This document shows, piece by piece, positions 46,940-55,608 of a stretch of 64,000 nucleotides of DNA. Positions within the stretch are counted from its first letter, which is position 1, and every line of letters begins with the position of its first letter. Below the pieces are notes generated by a model that searched no databases, had not been told where the DNA came from, and saw nothing but the letters and a program-made list of their open reading frames with translations. Source of the DNA: Pigmentiphaga litoralis (GTDB lineage: Bacteria > Pseudomonadota > Gammaproteobacteria > Burkholderiales > Burkholderiaceae_B); NCBI RefSeq assembly GCF_013408655.1, contig NZ_JACCBP010000002.1, forward strand, positions 186,001 through 250,000. Reading direction: 5' to 3'. A program made the translations under genes and the position numbers.

Positions 46940-48361
46940 ATGGTGCGCCTGCTCGGCGCCATCGCCATTGCCGCGTCGTCAGCCCTTTCTTTTGCCGCCG
47001 CTGCCCAATCCCTTCCGCCGGAACTGACCGGCGCCTGGGCCGCCACCGGCCTGCCCGAATCGGCGCTGTCGGTCGTGGTGGAAGAGGTGGACGGCCAGCG
47101 CCTGATCGGCGTGAACCCGCAGCAGCCGCGCAACCCCGCGTCGGTCATGAAGCTGGTCACCACCTTCAGCGCGCTCGACAGCCTGGGTCCGGCCTACGTC
47201 TGGCGCACCCAGTTGCTGGTCGAACCGGGCACCACGCGCCTGCCCGATGGCAGCCTGTCGGGCCCGCTGTACCTGCGGGCCAGCGGCGATCCGGAATTCC
47301 AGCTGGAAGACTTGTGGAGCCTGCTGCGCGAACTGCGGGTGCGGGGCGTCCGCCGTATTCCCGAACTCATCGTCGACCGCAGCATTTTTGGTCCGGTGGC
47401 CATCGATCCGGGCGCGTTCGACAATGACCCTTCGCGTCCGTATAACGCCAGCCCCGACGCCTGGATGGTCGGGCTGGGCGCCGTGCGCCTGCTGTTCACG
47501 CCTGACCGCGATGCGCGCCAGTGGCGGGTGGTCATGGATCCGCCCTTGCCCGGTGTGCGGGTCGATGGCGTGCCCAAGTGGTCGGATGCCGTCTGCCCCG
47601 GATCACCCGTGGTCTCGACCGAGCCTTTCATTACGCCCAGCGGCGGCGTGTCGATGCGGGTGACGGGCACCGCGGCCGGGTCGTGTGGCGAGTTCACCGT
47701 GTACCGGCTGGCGCTGCCCCAGCCCGCCCATGCCGAAGCGACCTTCAAGCTGATGTGGCAGGAGCAGGGCGGGACATTGACCGGCCGCATCCGCCAGGGG
47801 CAGGTGCCGCCCGACGCGGTGCTGTTCGCATCGCACGATTCGCCGCCCCTGGGCGATGTGGTGCGGCGCATCAACAAGCTCAGCAACAACGTGATGGCGC
47901 GGTCGCTGCTGCTGACCCTGGGCGCCAACCATGAGCGCGGACCGGCCACGGTGGCCAGCGGCGGGCAGGCCGTCAGCGCGATTCTGGCGGCGCGCGGCCT
48001 GAACTTTCCCGAGCTGGTGCTCGATAACGGATCAGGGCTTTCCCGCGATGGTCGCATCTCGGCCGACAGCCTGAGCCGGCTGCTGGGGTCGGCGTGGAAG
48101 TCGGCCGTCATGCCCGAGTTCGTGTCATCGCTGGCGATCTCCGGGACCGATGGCACCGTGCGCCGGCGGCTGCGCGATCCGTCGGCGCAGGGCATGGCCC
48201 ACCTCAAGACCGGGTCGCTGCGCGACGTGCGGGCCATGGCCGGCTACGTGCTCGCCAACAGCGGCAAGCGGTACCTGGTCGTGAGCGTGGTCAACGACGA
48301 GAAAGCGCAGTCGGTCAATGCCTTCAATGACCAGCTCATCGCTTGGATCGCCGCGCGCTAA
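46940..48361 (+). CDS. dacB: D-alanyl-D-alanine carboxypeptidase/endopeptidase, PBP4 (DacB)
   Basis: 473 residues from ATG 46940, chosen because a clean signal peptide (MVRLLGAIAIAASSALSFAA, cleaved after AAAA) begins there and the length matches E. coli DacB; a GTG at 46808 would add 44 residues ahead of it. The class C penicillin-binding motifs are complete: SVMK (Ser68, nucleophile), SNN in INKLSNNVMARS and KTG in AHLKTGSLRDV. PBP4 trims and cleaves peptidoglycan cross-links in the periplasm. The 267 bp before it hold only a weak GCGGCG/CGCCGC hairpin near 46718. Confidence 0.95.
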   Translation: MVRLLGAIAIAASSALSFAAAAQSLPPELTGAWAATGLPESALSVVVEEVDGQRLIGVNPQQPRNPASVMKLVTTFSALDSLGPAYVWRTQLLVEPGTTRLPDGSLSGPLYLRASGDPEFQLEDLWSLLRELRVRGVRRIPELIVDRSIFGPVAIDPGAFDNDPSRPYNASPDAWMVGLGAVRLLFTPDRDARQWRVVMDPPLPGVRVDGVPKWSDAVCPGSPVVSTEPFITPSGGVSMRVTGTAAGSCGEFTVYRLALPQPAHAEATFKLMWQEQGGTLTGRIRQGQVPPDAVLFASHDSPPLGDVVRRINKLSNNVMARSLLLTLGANHERGPATVASGGQAVSAILAARGLNFPELVLDNGSGLSRDGRISADSLSRLLGSAWKSAVMPEFVSSLAISGTDGTVRRRLRDPSAQGMAHLKTGSLRDVRAMAGYVLANSGKRYLVVSVVNDEKAQSVNAFNDQLIAWIAAR

Positions 48362-48499
48362 GCGGTCGAGTCCCATGGCCAAGCTGCAAGCTTAGGTTGC
48401 AGGTGTTACCCGATGATGCGCCATGCAGGTATGGGTTCCGGATGCGGAACGACGCTGCTATGATCGATCGTCAACCACACCGCACAGGAGCAATAACCT

Positions 48500-48808
48500 A
48501 TGTCTACAGCCGGAAAAGAAAAGCTCATCACCGATGTGAAAGTGGTGCTGACTGACGCAGAAGATCTGCTCAAGCAAGCCGCAGCCAGCACGGGCGACCG
48601 TGCCATTGAACTGCGTGAAAGCGCGCTGGCATCGCTCAAGCGCGCCAAGGAAAAACTGGTCGACGTGCAGGACTCCGTCATGGAACGCAGCAAGCAGGCT
48701 GCCCGCGTCACCGACGACTTCGTCCATGAAAGCCCCTGGCGCGCCATCGGCATCGCCGCCGCGGTCGGCTTCCTGGCTGGCCTGGTCGTCAACAGCGGTC
48801 GTCGTTAA
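48500..48808 (+). CDS. DUF883 family membrane-anchored protein (YqjD/ElaB-like)
   Basis: 102 residues from ATG 48500. A long charged amphipathic helix (about 6-70, with LLKQAAASTGDRAIELRESA) ends in a single C-terminal transmembrane segment SPWRAIGIAAAVGFLAGLVV and NSGRR. This is the layout of YqjD, ElaB and YgaM, which anchor to the inner membrane and have been linked to ribosome binding in stationary phase in E. coli. A TATGAT hexamer at 48459-48464 could be the -10 of its promoter, but the -35 is poor. First of three genes ordered like yqjD-yqjE-yqjK. Confidence 0.92.
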   Translation: MSTAGKEKLITDVKVVLTDAEDLLKQAAASTGDRAIELRESALASLKRAKEKLVDVQDSVMERSKQAARVTDDFVHESPWRAIGIAAAVGFLAGLVVNSGRR

Positions 48809-48822
48809 GCGTTCCGCGCAAG

Positions 48823-49230
48823 GTGCCCGGACCTCTCCCACTGGTCGGATCGCTCAGGTCGCTTGCCGCTACGTCGGTAGGCATCCTCAAGACGCGGCTT
48901 GAACTCGTTGCGATAGAACTCGCCGAGGAAAAGACGCGTCTGATGGGCCTGCTGATCCTGGCGCTGGCCGGCCTGCTGTGTCTGGCGATCGGCCTGCTGA
49001 TGTTCTCGTTCCTGGTCGTCGTCGCCTTCTGGGACACCGATCATCGTCTGCTCTCCATCTTGCTGGTAGGCCTCGTCTACCTGGTGCTGGGGATCGGCAT
49101 GCTGCTCGCGGTTCGCAAGAAAGCGATCGATGCACCGATCGCCTTCGAGGAAACGCTGGCGGAACTGGAACGGGATCGTGAGCTGCTCGCGGGCGACGAA
49201 CCCGACGACGCCTACCGGAGCCGGCCATGA
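48823..49230 (+). CDS. Phage holin family / YqjE-like membrane protein
   Basis: 135 residues from GTG 48823. Two transmembrane helices (about 41-70 and 77-100: LLILALAGLLCLAIGLLMFS and ILLVGLVYLVLGIGML) lie between an N-terminal amphipathic helix and a charged C-terminus. It matches the holin superfamily III / YqjE group; despite the name there is no sign of a prophage, and it is a housekeeping membrane protein in this cluster. It starts 15 bp after the DUF883 gene and overlaps the next gene by 4 bp. Confidence 0.85.
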   Translation: MPGPLPLVGSLRSLAATSVGILKTRLELVAIELAEEKTRLMGLLILALAGLLCLAIGLLMFSFLVVVAFWDTDHRLLSILLVGLVYLVLGIGMLLAVRKKAIDAPIAFEETLAELERDRELLAGDEPDDAYRSRP

Positions 49231-49592
49231 GCGACGCGCGTTCGCAACTGGCCACCCGCAAGGAACTGCTGCTGGCGCGGGCGTCCATCGAACGGATGGA
49301 GTTCGCGGCGCATGCGGGCCGGGTCAAGTCGGCGGCCACCCCGTCGGCTCTGATCCGCCTGGCCCTTCCAGCACGCGTGCTGGGGCAGCAGGGTCCTGCG
49401 ATCGCGCTCAGCGTGTTCCAGAACCTGCGGCGTTACCCGATCGTGTCGTCGGCCATTTCGATGTTGCTGGCCCGCGTGGCGTCCGGCGGCGTCTTCAAGC
49501 TGGCGAAACTGGGCGGCGTCGCGGCCGTTGCGATGCAGGCGTACAAGATCTGGCGCGCGGTCAACGGACCGGGCGGCGGACGGTACTACTGA
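49227..49592 (+). CDS. YqjK-like protein
   Basis: 121 residues, start ATG 49227 overlapping the previous stop (ATGA). The N-terminus is charged (RSQLATRKELLLARASIERM), the C-terminal half is hydrophobic (VSSAISMLLARVASGGVFKL), ending RAVNGPGGGRYY. Its position as third gene after yqjD- and yqjE-like genes is the main reason for the name; function unknown. A strong terminator follows. Confidence 0.75.
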   Translation: MSDARSQLATRKELLLARASIERMEFAAHAGRVKSAATPSALIRLALPARVLGQQGPAIALSVFQNLRRYPIVSSAISMLLARVASGGVFKLAKLGGVAAVAMQAYKIWRAVNGPGGGRYY

Positions 49593-49608
49593 CCGAACCG
49601 ATGCAAAC

Positions 49609-49638
49609 AAAAAGGCCCGATTGTCATCGGGCCTTTTT
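49609..49638. terminator. Bidirectional terminator
   Basis: AAAAAGGCCCGAT (49609-49621) and ATCGGGCCTTTTT (49626-49638), perfect 13-bp stem, 4-base loop, T-runs on both strands. It serves the yqjDEK-like operon (plus) and the parvulin gene (minus), which converge here. Confidence 0.93.
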
Positions 49639-49656
49639 GCATTCCAGACGCGCGGC

Positions 49657-49935
49657 TTAGCTGCGGCTGGTGACTTCCAGCAGGTGGTAGCCGAACTGGG
49701 TCTTTACCGGGCCTTGCACGACGTTGATCGGGGCGCTGAACACGACGGTGTCGAATTCCTTGACCATCTGGCCAGGACCGAACGAGCCAAGCTCGCCACC
49801 GTTGCGGCCCGACGGGCAGCTCGAGTTTTCTTTTGCGATCTGTGCAAAGTCGGCGCCGCCTTCAATGGCGCTTTTCAGTTCTGCGGCCTTGGCTTCAGTC
49901 GAAACCAGGATGTGACGGGCGGTGGCTTGGGCCAT
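49657..49935 (-). CDS. Parvulin-type peptidylprolyl isomerase (PpiC-like)
   Basis: 92 residues, a single parvulin domain with no signal peptide, so cytoplasmic. It shows ARHILVST at the start, FAQIAKENSSCPSG, GGELGSFGPGQMVKEFD and the final VKTQFGYHLLEV. E. coli PpiC has the same size. It catalyses cis/trans isomerisation of Xaa-Pro bonds. Stand-alone gene, 82 bp downstream of ubiD on the same strand. Confidence 0.95.
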   Translation of the reverse strand: MAQATARHILVSTEAKAAELKSAIEGGADFAQIAKENSSCPSGRNGGELGSFGPGQMVKEFDTVVFSAPINVVQGPVKTQFGYHLLEVTSRS

Positions 49936-50017
49936 GAGGACTCCTTATTTGATGGAAACGCGAAGTTCGCGTTGCAAGCTTACTGTTTTCCGCAAAGGCG
50001 CGTTGTTGAGGGATGTG

Positions 50018-51565
50018 TCAAAGCCCCAGCTCGCCCCACATCGCGTCGACGCGTGACTTGACCTCGTCGTTCATCACGATCGGCGTGCCCCATTCGCGGG
50101 TCGTCTCGCCCGGCCACTTGTTGGTGGCATCCAGCCCCATCTTGCCGCCCAGTCCCGACACCGGTGACGCAAAGTCCAGGTAGTCGATCGGCGTGTTCTC
50201 GACCAACAGCGTGTCGCGCACCGGGTCCATGCGGGTGGTGATCGCCCAGATGACTTCGGCCCAGTCGCGCACGTCGATGTCCTCGTCCACCACGACGATG
50301 AACTTGGTGTACATGAACTGCCGCAGAATGCTCCAGATGCCGAACATGACCCGCTTGGCGTGTCCGGCGTACTGCTTGCGGATCGACACCACGGCCATGC
50401 GGTAGCTGCAGCCTTCGGGCGGCAGGTAGAAGTCCACGATTTCCGGCAGCTGGCGGCGCAGCAGCGGCGTGAACACCTCGTTCAGCGCCACGCCCAGCAC
50501 CGCGGGTTCGTCGGGCGGCTTGCCGGTATAGGTGGAATGGTAGATGGGGTCGCGGCGCATGGTGATACGTTCCACCGTGAACACCGGGAACCAGTCCTGT
50601 TCGTTGTAATAGCCCGTGTGATCCCCGTACGGGCCTTCCAGCGCCATTTCGTAGCCGGTGGAGGGGGGCGGGGTCACGCCATCAGGCACCACGGGCGCTA
50701 CCGCGCGCGGATCGGTCGACGGCAGCAGGTAGCCTTCCAGCACGATTTCGGCCGATGCGGGCACCGTCAGGTCGTTGCCGATGCACTTGACCGTTTCGGT
50801 CCGGCCGCCGCGCAGCAGGCCCGCAAACTGGTATTCGGACAGCGCGTCGGGCACCGGGGTGACCGCGCCCAGGATCGTGGCCGGATCCGCTCCCAGCGCC
50901 ACCGACACCGGGAAGGGTTCGCCGGGGTGGGCCAGCATGTGGTCACGGAAATCCAGCGCGCCGCCGCGGTGCGACAGCCAGCGCATGATCAGCTTGTTGC
51001 GGGCAATCGGCTGCTGCCGGTAGATACCCAGGTTCTGGCGCTTGCGCTGCGGGCCCTTGGTCACCACCAGGCCCCACGCCAGCAAGGGCGCCACGTCGCC
51101 GGGCCAGCAATGCTGGATGGGCAGGGCGCCCAGGTCCACGTCGGCGCCCTCGATCACCACTTCCTGGCACGGCGCGCTGCGCACGGTGCGCGGTGCCATG
51201 TCCCACAGGGCCGACTTGAGCATCGACACCTTGGCCAGCGCGTCCTTGAAACCGCGTGGGGGTTCCGGTTCGCGCAGCGACGCCAGCAGCTCGCCCACGT
51301 CCTTCAATGCGCTCACGTCGTCGGCGCCCATGCCCAGGGCGACTCGCTTGGGCGTGCCGAACAGGTTGGCCAGCACGGGCATCGCCGCACGGCCCCGGCC
51401 CGGCTGCGTCACATGTTCGAACAGCAGCGCCGGACCCCCGGCACGCAGCACGCGGTCGGAAATTTCGGTGATTTCAAGGTGAGTGGACACCGGGGTGGTG
51501 ATCCGCTTGAGCTCGCCCATGGATTCGAGCTGGCGGATGAAGTCTCTGAGATCGCGGTATTTCAC
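50018..51565 (-). CDS. ubiD: UbiD family decarboxylase (3-octaprenyl-4-hydroxybenzoate carboxy-lyase)
   Basis: 515 residues. Uses prenylated FMN, supplied by UbiX, to decarboxylate 3-polyprenyl-4-hydroxybenzoate in ubiquinone synthesis. Typical features: [40 protein letters not shown], the Glu-rich [19 protein letters not shown] segment, [19 protein letters not shown] and the C-terminal [11 protein letters not shown]. ubiX is not in the window. Length and blocks match UbiD itself rather than aromatic-acid paralogues. Confidence 0.95.
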   Translation of the reverse strand: MKYRDLRDFIRQLESMGELKRITTPVSTHLEITEISDRVLRAGGPALLFEHVTQPGRGRAAMPVLANLFGTPKRVALGMGADDVSALKDVGELLASLREPEPPRGFKDALAKVSMLKSALWDMAPRTVRSAPCQEVVIEGADVDLGALPIQHCWPGDVAPLLAWGLVVTKGPQRKRQNLGIYRQQPIARNKLIMRWLSHRGGALDFRDHMLAHPGEPFPVSVALGADPATILGAVTPVPDALSEYQFAGLLRGGRTETVKCIGNDLTVPASAEIVLEGYLLPSTDPRAVAPVVPDGVTPPPSTGYEMALEGPYGDHTGYYNEQDWFPVFTVERITMRRDPIYHSTYTGKPPDEPAVLGVALNEVFTPLLRRQLPEIVDFYLPPEGCSYRMAVVSIRKQYAGHAKRVMFGIWSILRQFMYTKFIVVVDEDIDVRDWAEVIWAITTRMDPVRDTLLVENTPIDYLDFASPVSGLGGKMGLDATNKWPGETTREWGTPIVMNDEVKSRVDAMWGELGL

Positions 51566-51891
51566 TCGTGCAAAGCCTTGGAAAAGAGGGCGGTACTGCC
51601 AGGGTACCAGAGGCGTCCGGCGGCTTCAGCAAGGCGCCCGAGGGGCCGCAGAAGGGAGCCGGAGCGGGGGTCGACACCCTGCCGCCGAAGGTCCGAATCG
51701 AGGGCAAACCCGGGCCCAAAATGCCCAGAATTTACGGGTCTTTTAAAAGTGTGTTCAAAATCTACGCCATAAATCTTGAGAGTGACCACTCACTTTTCCC
51801 GATCTTTCCATATATGGCGGATTCAAATCCGCTTACATCTTCAGATGGCTGCTAAAACGGCTGAATCGGGGCGCTTTTGTCCGGGGGTTGG
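51566..51891. other. Intergenic region upstream of ubiD and the transglycosylase gene, no gene seen
   Basis: About 325 bp between the ubiD start and the promoter at 51892. The part nearest ubiD is GC-rich; from about 51720 to 51870 it becomes clearly AT-rich (TTTTAAAA, CATAAATCTTG). Small dyads are visible: GAGTG-AC-CACTC at 51780-51791 and GCGG-ATTCAAAT-CCGC at 51817-51832. No convincing reading frame is present. Confidence 0.6.
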
Positions 51892-51920
51892 TTGACCGGT
51901 CAAAGATCGGTTCCTAAAAT
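51892..51920 (+). promoter_or_regulatory. Sigma-70-type promoter with palindrome over the -35
   Basis: TTGACC (51892-51897), exactly 17 bp, then TAAAAT (51915-51920). The -35 lies inside a perfect 12-bp palindrome TTGACCGGTCAA (51892-51903), a possible operator. Transcription would start near 51927 and read towards the transglycosylase gene at 52254. Confidence 0.7.
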
Positions 51921-51926
51921 CGGGCC

Positions 51927-52253
51927 ACTTTCAGCGTACGCCTGATCACGATTTCTGTCCTTCCACCATGTCCCGCAAGCGCGGGTTCCGACAGAGCGAT
52001 CAGGCTGGTCAAACGGGCCATCGGGCGCCCACCCTACTGGAGTTCCTAGCGGCGCGAACGCGTCCTAGCCCGAAACAGGCACGGCCATCAGGGAGTCTCT
52101 GCGACCCCGCGCCGTGCAGGTGTACCGCCTTATCGTTCTGATAGCGGTGCGATGTACAGCCAAGCGGGCTGTCAGGTGTGTGATGTCATTGCTGGAAGCT
52201 CACTCTTCCAGGGACGCGCATTGTCTGCCGGCCTCAGCAAGGAGGTAATAAGC
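51927..52253 (+). other. Long 5' leader of the transglycosylase gene with a three-tier hairpin
   Basis: Roughly 325 nt from the inferred start to ATG 52254. At its 5' end 51940-52005 folds as three nested stems: GCCTGATC/GATCAGGC (51940-51947, 51998-52005), TCTGTC/GACAGA (51954-51959, 51990-51995) and CCCGC/GCGGG (51972-51976, 51981-51985) with an AAGC tetraloop. I do not recognise it as a known riboswitch. A strong AAGGAGGT ribosome site is at the 3' end. Confidence 0.5.
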
Positions 52254-53111
52254 ATGCCCGACGCGCAACCGCGCACGTCGCTCAAGCTGATGGCAACCAA
52301 CGCCCACAAAGGCGTTGCCGACCTGTCACGCTCGTTCACCGGTTTTCTCGGCCTCGCATTATTGGTCGTCATGGGTGCCGTCTGGTCCGTCCCGGATCTG
52401 CGGAACAACGTTTTTCAATGGCACACCGACGCTGTAGCAGCTAGCGTGCCCGCTACCCCCGTGGACGACGTGATCGTTCCGCTGGATGTGCCGCACAGCC
52501 GCACGGTCGCTTTCCTGGAGTCCATGGGCGACGGCCAATCGGTGCACAAGCTGCCGGCCGTGAAGATGTCCCCGGCCCAGGTCGAATCGCTGCGCCGCTA
52601 CATCACGGGCAAGTACCGTGTGTCGAACGAAGCGACCCGCATGCTGATTTCTACCGCCTATGGCGTGGGCCAGGAGATGGGTCTGGATCCCCTCCTGCTG
52701 CTGGCGATCATCGCCATCGAATCGAGCTTCAATCCGTTTGCCGAAAGCCAGGTAGGCGCCCAGGGCCTCATGCAGGTCCTGACCCGGGTGCACCAGGACA
52801 AATTCCAGCATTTTGGTGGCGAGCAGGCTGCGTTCAATCCGGTCGCGAACATCCGCGTCGGCGCCATGATCCTGCGTGACTGCATCGCCCGCGGCGGTTC
52901 GCTGGTGACGGGTCTGCGCATGTATGTGGGCGTGACCGCCGATGGCGTGAGCCCGTATGGCGAGAAGGTCCTGGCCGAACGCCGCCGCCTGGCATCCGCT
53001 GCCGGCATGCAACAGATCGCGCCGCTGGCCAAGCCTGCGCAGTCCGCGTCGAACGAACCCCCGCGCCCCGCCGCCGGTCAGCAAGTGGTTGCCTCGTCGG
53101 CCATGATGTAA
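52254..53111 (+). CDS. Membrane-anchored lytic transglycosylase (GH23, Slt-like)
   Basis: 285 residues from ATG 52254 (AAGGAGGT upstream). One N-terminal transmembrane helix (FTGFLGLALLVVMGAVWSVP, about 31-50) anchors it; a linker is followed by the Slt-type catalytic domain from about 135: the general acid Glu156 in AIIAIESSFNPFAESQVGAQ, GLMQVLTRVHQDKF, and NPVANIRVGAMILRDCI. It cleaves the glycan strands of peptidoglycan with formation of 1,6-anhydroMurNAc. The C-terminus is a Pro/Ala-rich tail. A strong terminator follows at 53174. Confidence 0.93.
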   Translation: MPDAQPRTSLKLMATNAHKGVADLSRSFTGFLGLALLVVMGAVWSVPDLRNNVFQWHTDAVAASVPATPVDDVIVPLDVPHSRTVAFLESMGDGQSVHKLPAVKMSPAQVESLRRYITGKYRVSNEATRMLISTAYGVGQEMGLDPLLLLAIIAIESSFNPFAESQVGAQGLMQVLTRVHQDKFQHFGGEQAAFNPVANIRVGAMILRDCIARGGSLVTGLRMYVGVTADGVSPYGEKVLAERRRLASAAGMQQIAPLAKPAQSASNEPPRPAAGQQVVASSAMM

Positions 53112-53173
53112 TTTTTGCGCTGGCAGGCAGGGTGGGGTGATGCCCGCTGGCCTTGCGTGGTGCAGCAGTCTGA

Positions 53174-53208
53174 AAAAAAGCCCCGGTGATTGCCATCGGG
53201 GCTTTTTT
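53174..53208 (+). terminator. Rho-independent terminator after the transglycosylase gene
   Basis: AAAAAAGCCCCG (53174-53185) pairs with CGGGGCTTTTTT (53197-53208), followed by T-rich sequence on either strand. It also sits just past the minus-strand aminotransferase stop at 53277. Confidence 0.92.
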
Positions 53209-53276
53209 CATGGGCGGACAGGTCAGGCCTGTTGCCGTCGGATAGGCACGCCGCAGGCGGATGCCTGGCCGTGAGG

Positions 53277-54440
53277 TCAGGCCTTGCCCAGAAAGTCGCC
53301 GATCCGCGCCATGGCTTCTTCCAGCCGGCTCAGTTCGGTCGCGTACGAAAAGCGCAGGTAGCGGTGCGCATCGGCGTCGCCAAAGTCCAGTCCCGGCACC
53401 GCGCACACGCCCGCTTCATTGAGCAGGCGGGTCGCAAAATCGAAGCTGTCGGATGCGTGGGCGCTCACATCACTATATATATAGAAGGCGCCGTCCGGCC
53501 GCACCGGTACGGACAGGCCCAAACGTTCGAATGCGGGCAGCAAAAAGTCACGCCGCTGCTGGAAGGCGCCACGCCGGGTTTCGAAGATATCGAGCGATTC
53601 CGGCGTGAAGCAGGCCAGCGCGGCATGCTGCGACAATGCGGACGGGCAGATCACGACGTTCTGCGCCAGTTTTTCGAATGCGGGCACCAGGTCGGGCGGG
53701 ACGACCAGCCAGCCCAGGCGCCAGCCCGTCATGTGAAAGTACTTGGAAAAGCTGTTCACCAGGATCACGTCGTCGCCCAGCACCGCGGCGGATCGCCGGT
53801 CGCCGTCGTAGCTCAAACCCAGGTAGATTTCGTCGACCAGCGTGAAGCCGTCGCGGGCGCGAACTTCGGCGGCGATCTCGGCCAGCACATCGGGCGCGAC
53901 CGACGTGCCGGTCGGGTTGCTGGGTGACGCAACGATGACGCCGGCGGTGGACGGCGTCCAGTGCTGCCGGACATGGTCCGCCGACAGTTGGAAGCGGTCA
54001 GCCGGGCCCGACGGGATAAGCCGCGGCGTGCCCCCCGCGGCGGTAACAATGTGCCGGTTGGCCGGGTAGGTCGGATCGGGCATCAGGACTTCCTGTCCTG
54101 GTTCGATCAGCGCGGCGCACGCCAGCATCAGCGCGCCCGATGCGCCCGCGGTCACGATCACGCGTGATGGATCAACCTGCGCGCAGAAGCGGGTGGCGTA
54201 GAAGCCGGCGATCGCTTCGCGCAGCGCCGGAATGCCCAGGGCTTCGGTGTACTGGCTGCGCCCGCTGCGGGCAGCCGCATCGAGCGCGTCGACCACGGCC
54301 GGAATGGCGGTGAAGTCGGGTTCGCCAATGCTCATGTGGATGATGTCGCGCCCGGCCGCCTGCAACTGCGCGGCCTGCTTGACGACTTCCATGGCGTAGA
54401 ACGGAGAAATGCGGGAGATACGGGAGGCGAGGCGGGGCAT
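53277..54440 (-). CDS. Class I/II pyridoxal phosphate aminotransferase
   Basis: 387 residues, a fold type I aminotransferase. Visible: IIHMSIGEPDFTAIPAVVDA, the SQYTEALGIPALREAIAGFY block, TAGASGALMLACAALIEPGQ, ASPSNPTGTSVAPDVLAEI with the Asn contacting PLP, DEIYLGLSYDG, and the PLP lysine in NSFSKYFHMTGWRLGW. The C-terminal arginine for the substrate carboxylate is in YLRFSYA. It transfers amino groups between an amino acid and a 2-oxo acid; the specific pair is not evident. It is head to head, 71 bp away, with the FAD-oxidase-like gene. Confidence 0.92.
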   Translation of the reverse strand: MPRLASRISRISPFYAMEVVKQAAQLQAAGRDIIHMSIGEPDFTAIPAVVDALDAAARSGRSQYTEALGIPALREAIAGFYATRFCAQVDPSRVIVTAGASGALMLACAALIEPGQEVLMPDPTYPANRHIVTAAGGTPRLIPSGPADRFQLSADHVRQHWTPSTAGVIVASPSNPTGTSVAPDVLAEIAAEVRARDGFTLVDEIYLGLSYDGDRRSAAVLGDDVILVNSFSKYFHMTGWRLGWLVVPPDLVPAFEKLAQNVVICPSALSQHAALACFTPESLDIFETRRGAFQQRRDFLLPAFERLGLSVPVRPDGAFYIYSDVSAHASDSFDFATRLLNEAGVCAVPGLDFGDADAHRYLRFSYATELSRLEEAMARIGDFLGKA

Positions 54441-54511
54441 GGCTGAAGTTTACCGGACCTACAATGGGGCATTGCCCCTTTCACCCCTTCCTGAGTCCCC
54501 CGCACCCATCC

Positions 54512-55585
54512 ATGAAACCCGGTCGCCGCGCCTTCTTCCTGCCCCGGCTTGCCGCGGCCACGCCGTGGGCCAATTTCTGCCAGCGCCTGGCGCGGGCGGC
54601 GCAGGGCCGTGTGGACGACGAGACCCCGGCGCCGGGTGCGCCCGGGCGCGCGCGCTTGCGGGTGGCGCGGGATGAAGACGTGTTCCACGCGCGCGCACTG
54701 AGCGCGGAACTGGGCGTCATGCTGGTGCTGCCGGGTGCGGATCCGGCGCTGCAGCCAGCTGACCGGCATTGGCTGATCCTGGATGTGGACGACTTGACTA
54801 CCTTGGGCTCGGTGGACCTGGCGCAGGGCCGCATCGACGTGGATGTGGGGTGCACCTTTGGCATGCTGCGCCAGGCCCTGGCCGATACCGGCTGGACCTG
54901 GCCCCACGGCGATGATGCGGCCACGGTGGCGTCGTGGATGGCCGCGCCGGCGCCGTGGCGGCCGGGGCACTGCCGCGATTCCGGTCTGCGGTGGGCCGAC
55001 GTGATGCTGGCCGGGGGCGAGTTCGAACGCCTTGGGCCATTCGGCGTGGACGCGACGCGGCCACTGCGGTCGGCGGCCAGCAGCCGGCTGATTTCGTCCT
55101 TGTTCGAATTGAGCGGGGCGACGTCCATGCAGACGCTGCTGGCGCAGCCGCGATGGCTGGCCAGGTACCGGCTGGATGCGCTGACGCCGATGGGGGAAGC
55201 ACCCGGGGATGATGCGGTGGCAGATGCGGCGGCGGCAGCAGAGGCAGCGGGCGGCACGCCGGGCAGCGACGCGCTCGCGCCCAATCCGGCGCACCTGCTG
55301 CTGGGCAGCGCCGGCACGCTGGCATGGACCGGCCGGGTGCAGCTGCAGTTGATGTCGCGGCAGTCGCAGTTGATGTCGCAGCAGTCGCAATTGATGTCGC
55401 GGCAGTCGCCGATACCGCCGATACCGCCGGACGCGCCTGCCGCGCCGCCGTCTGCGTCGCCGTCCGCGGCGCCCGCGGCGCCCGCAGCGCTTGCGCCGGT
55501 GCGCCGTCACGTGCTCGATGACATGGACGATATGGTCAAAGGATGTTTCGATCCGTTGGGCCTATTCCCCAGTCAGGTTGTCTGA
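54512..55585 (+). CDS. Degenerate FAD-linked oxidase-like protein with low-complexity tail
   Basis: 357 residues from ATG 54512. The middle has the order of a PCMH/FAD-binding-4 domain: RLRVARDEDVFHARALSAEL, LILDVDDLTTLGSVDLAQGR, VDVGCTFGMLRQALADTGWT, and later LLLGSAGTLAWTGRVQLQL, matching the usual GSEGTLG(I/V)VT block. The GGGTS-like pyrophosphate loop is absent (LVLPGADPALQ instead). After that a three-fold QLMSRQS repeat and a Pro/Ala-rich stretch replace the substrate (cap) domain, and the end DDMVKGCFDPLGLFPSQVV resembles the C-terminus of FAD-linked oxidases (FDP-GLFNPG). It looks like a remodelled, probably non-FAD-binding relative of GlcD/GlcE. maeB follows 23 bp downstream. Confidence 0.65.
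   Translation: MKPGRRAFFLPRLAAATPWANFCQRLARAAQGRVDDETPAPGAPGRARLRVARDEDVFHARALSAELGVMLVLPGADPALQPADRHWLILDVDDLTTLGSVDLAQGRIDVDVGCTFGMLRQALADTGWTWPHGDDAATVASWMAAPAPWRPGHCRDSGLRWADVMLAGGEFERLGPFGVDATRPLRSAASSRLISSLFELSGATSMQTLLAQPRWLARYRLDALTPMGEAPGDDAVADAAAAAEAAGGTPGSDALAPNPAHLLLGSAGTLAWTGRVQLQLMSRQSQLMSQQSQLMSRQSPIPPIPPDAPAAPPSASPSAAPAAPAALAPVRRHVLDDMDDMVKGCFDPLGLFPSQVV
55346..55408 (+). repeat. Three 21-bp in-frame tandem repeats
   Basis: CARTTGATGTCGCRGCAGTC-like units at 55346, 55367 and 55388, coding for QLMSRQS, QLMSQQS and QLMSRQS, inside the oxidase-like gene. A shorter CCGATAC repeat follows. Confidence 0.85.
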
Positions 55586-55608
55586 TCCCGGTTTGGAGCG
55601 GATAATCC

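Noticed and set aside
48823..49230. Prophage remnant suggested by the phage-holin family name
   Set aside because: No other phage gene is near and the gene order matches the chromosomal yqjDEK cluster.
51817..51832. GCGG-ATTCAAAT-CCGC, resembling a tRNA T-arm
   Set aside because: The base before TTC is A rather than G, and no acceptor, D or anticodon arms can be placed around it.
51968..52141. A 57-residue frame starting MSRKRGFRQ in the transglycosylase leader
   Set aside because: No ribosome site, and its start lies inside the leader hairpin; the Arg/Pro-rich translation looks random.
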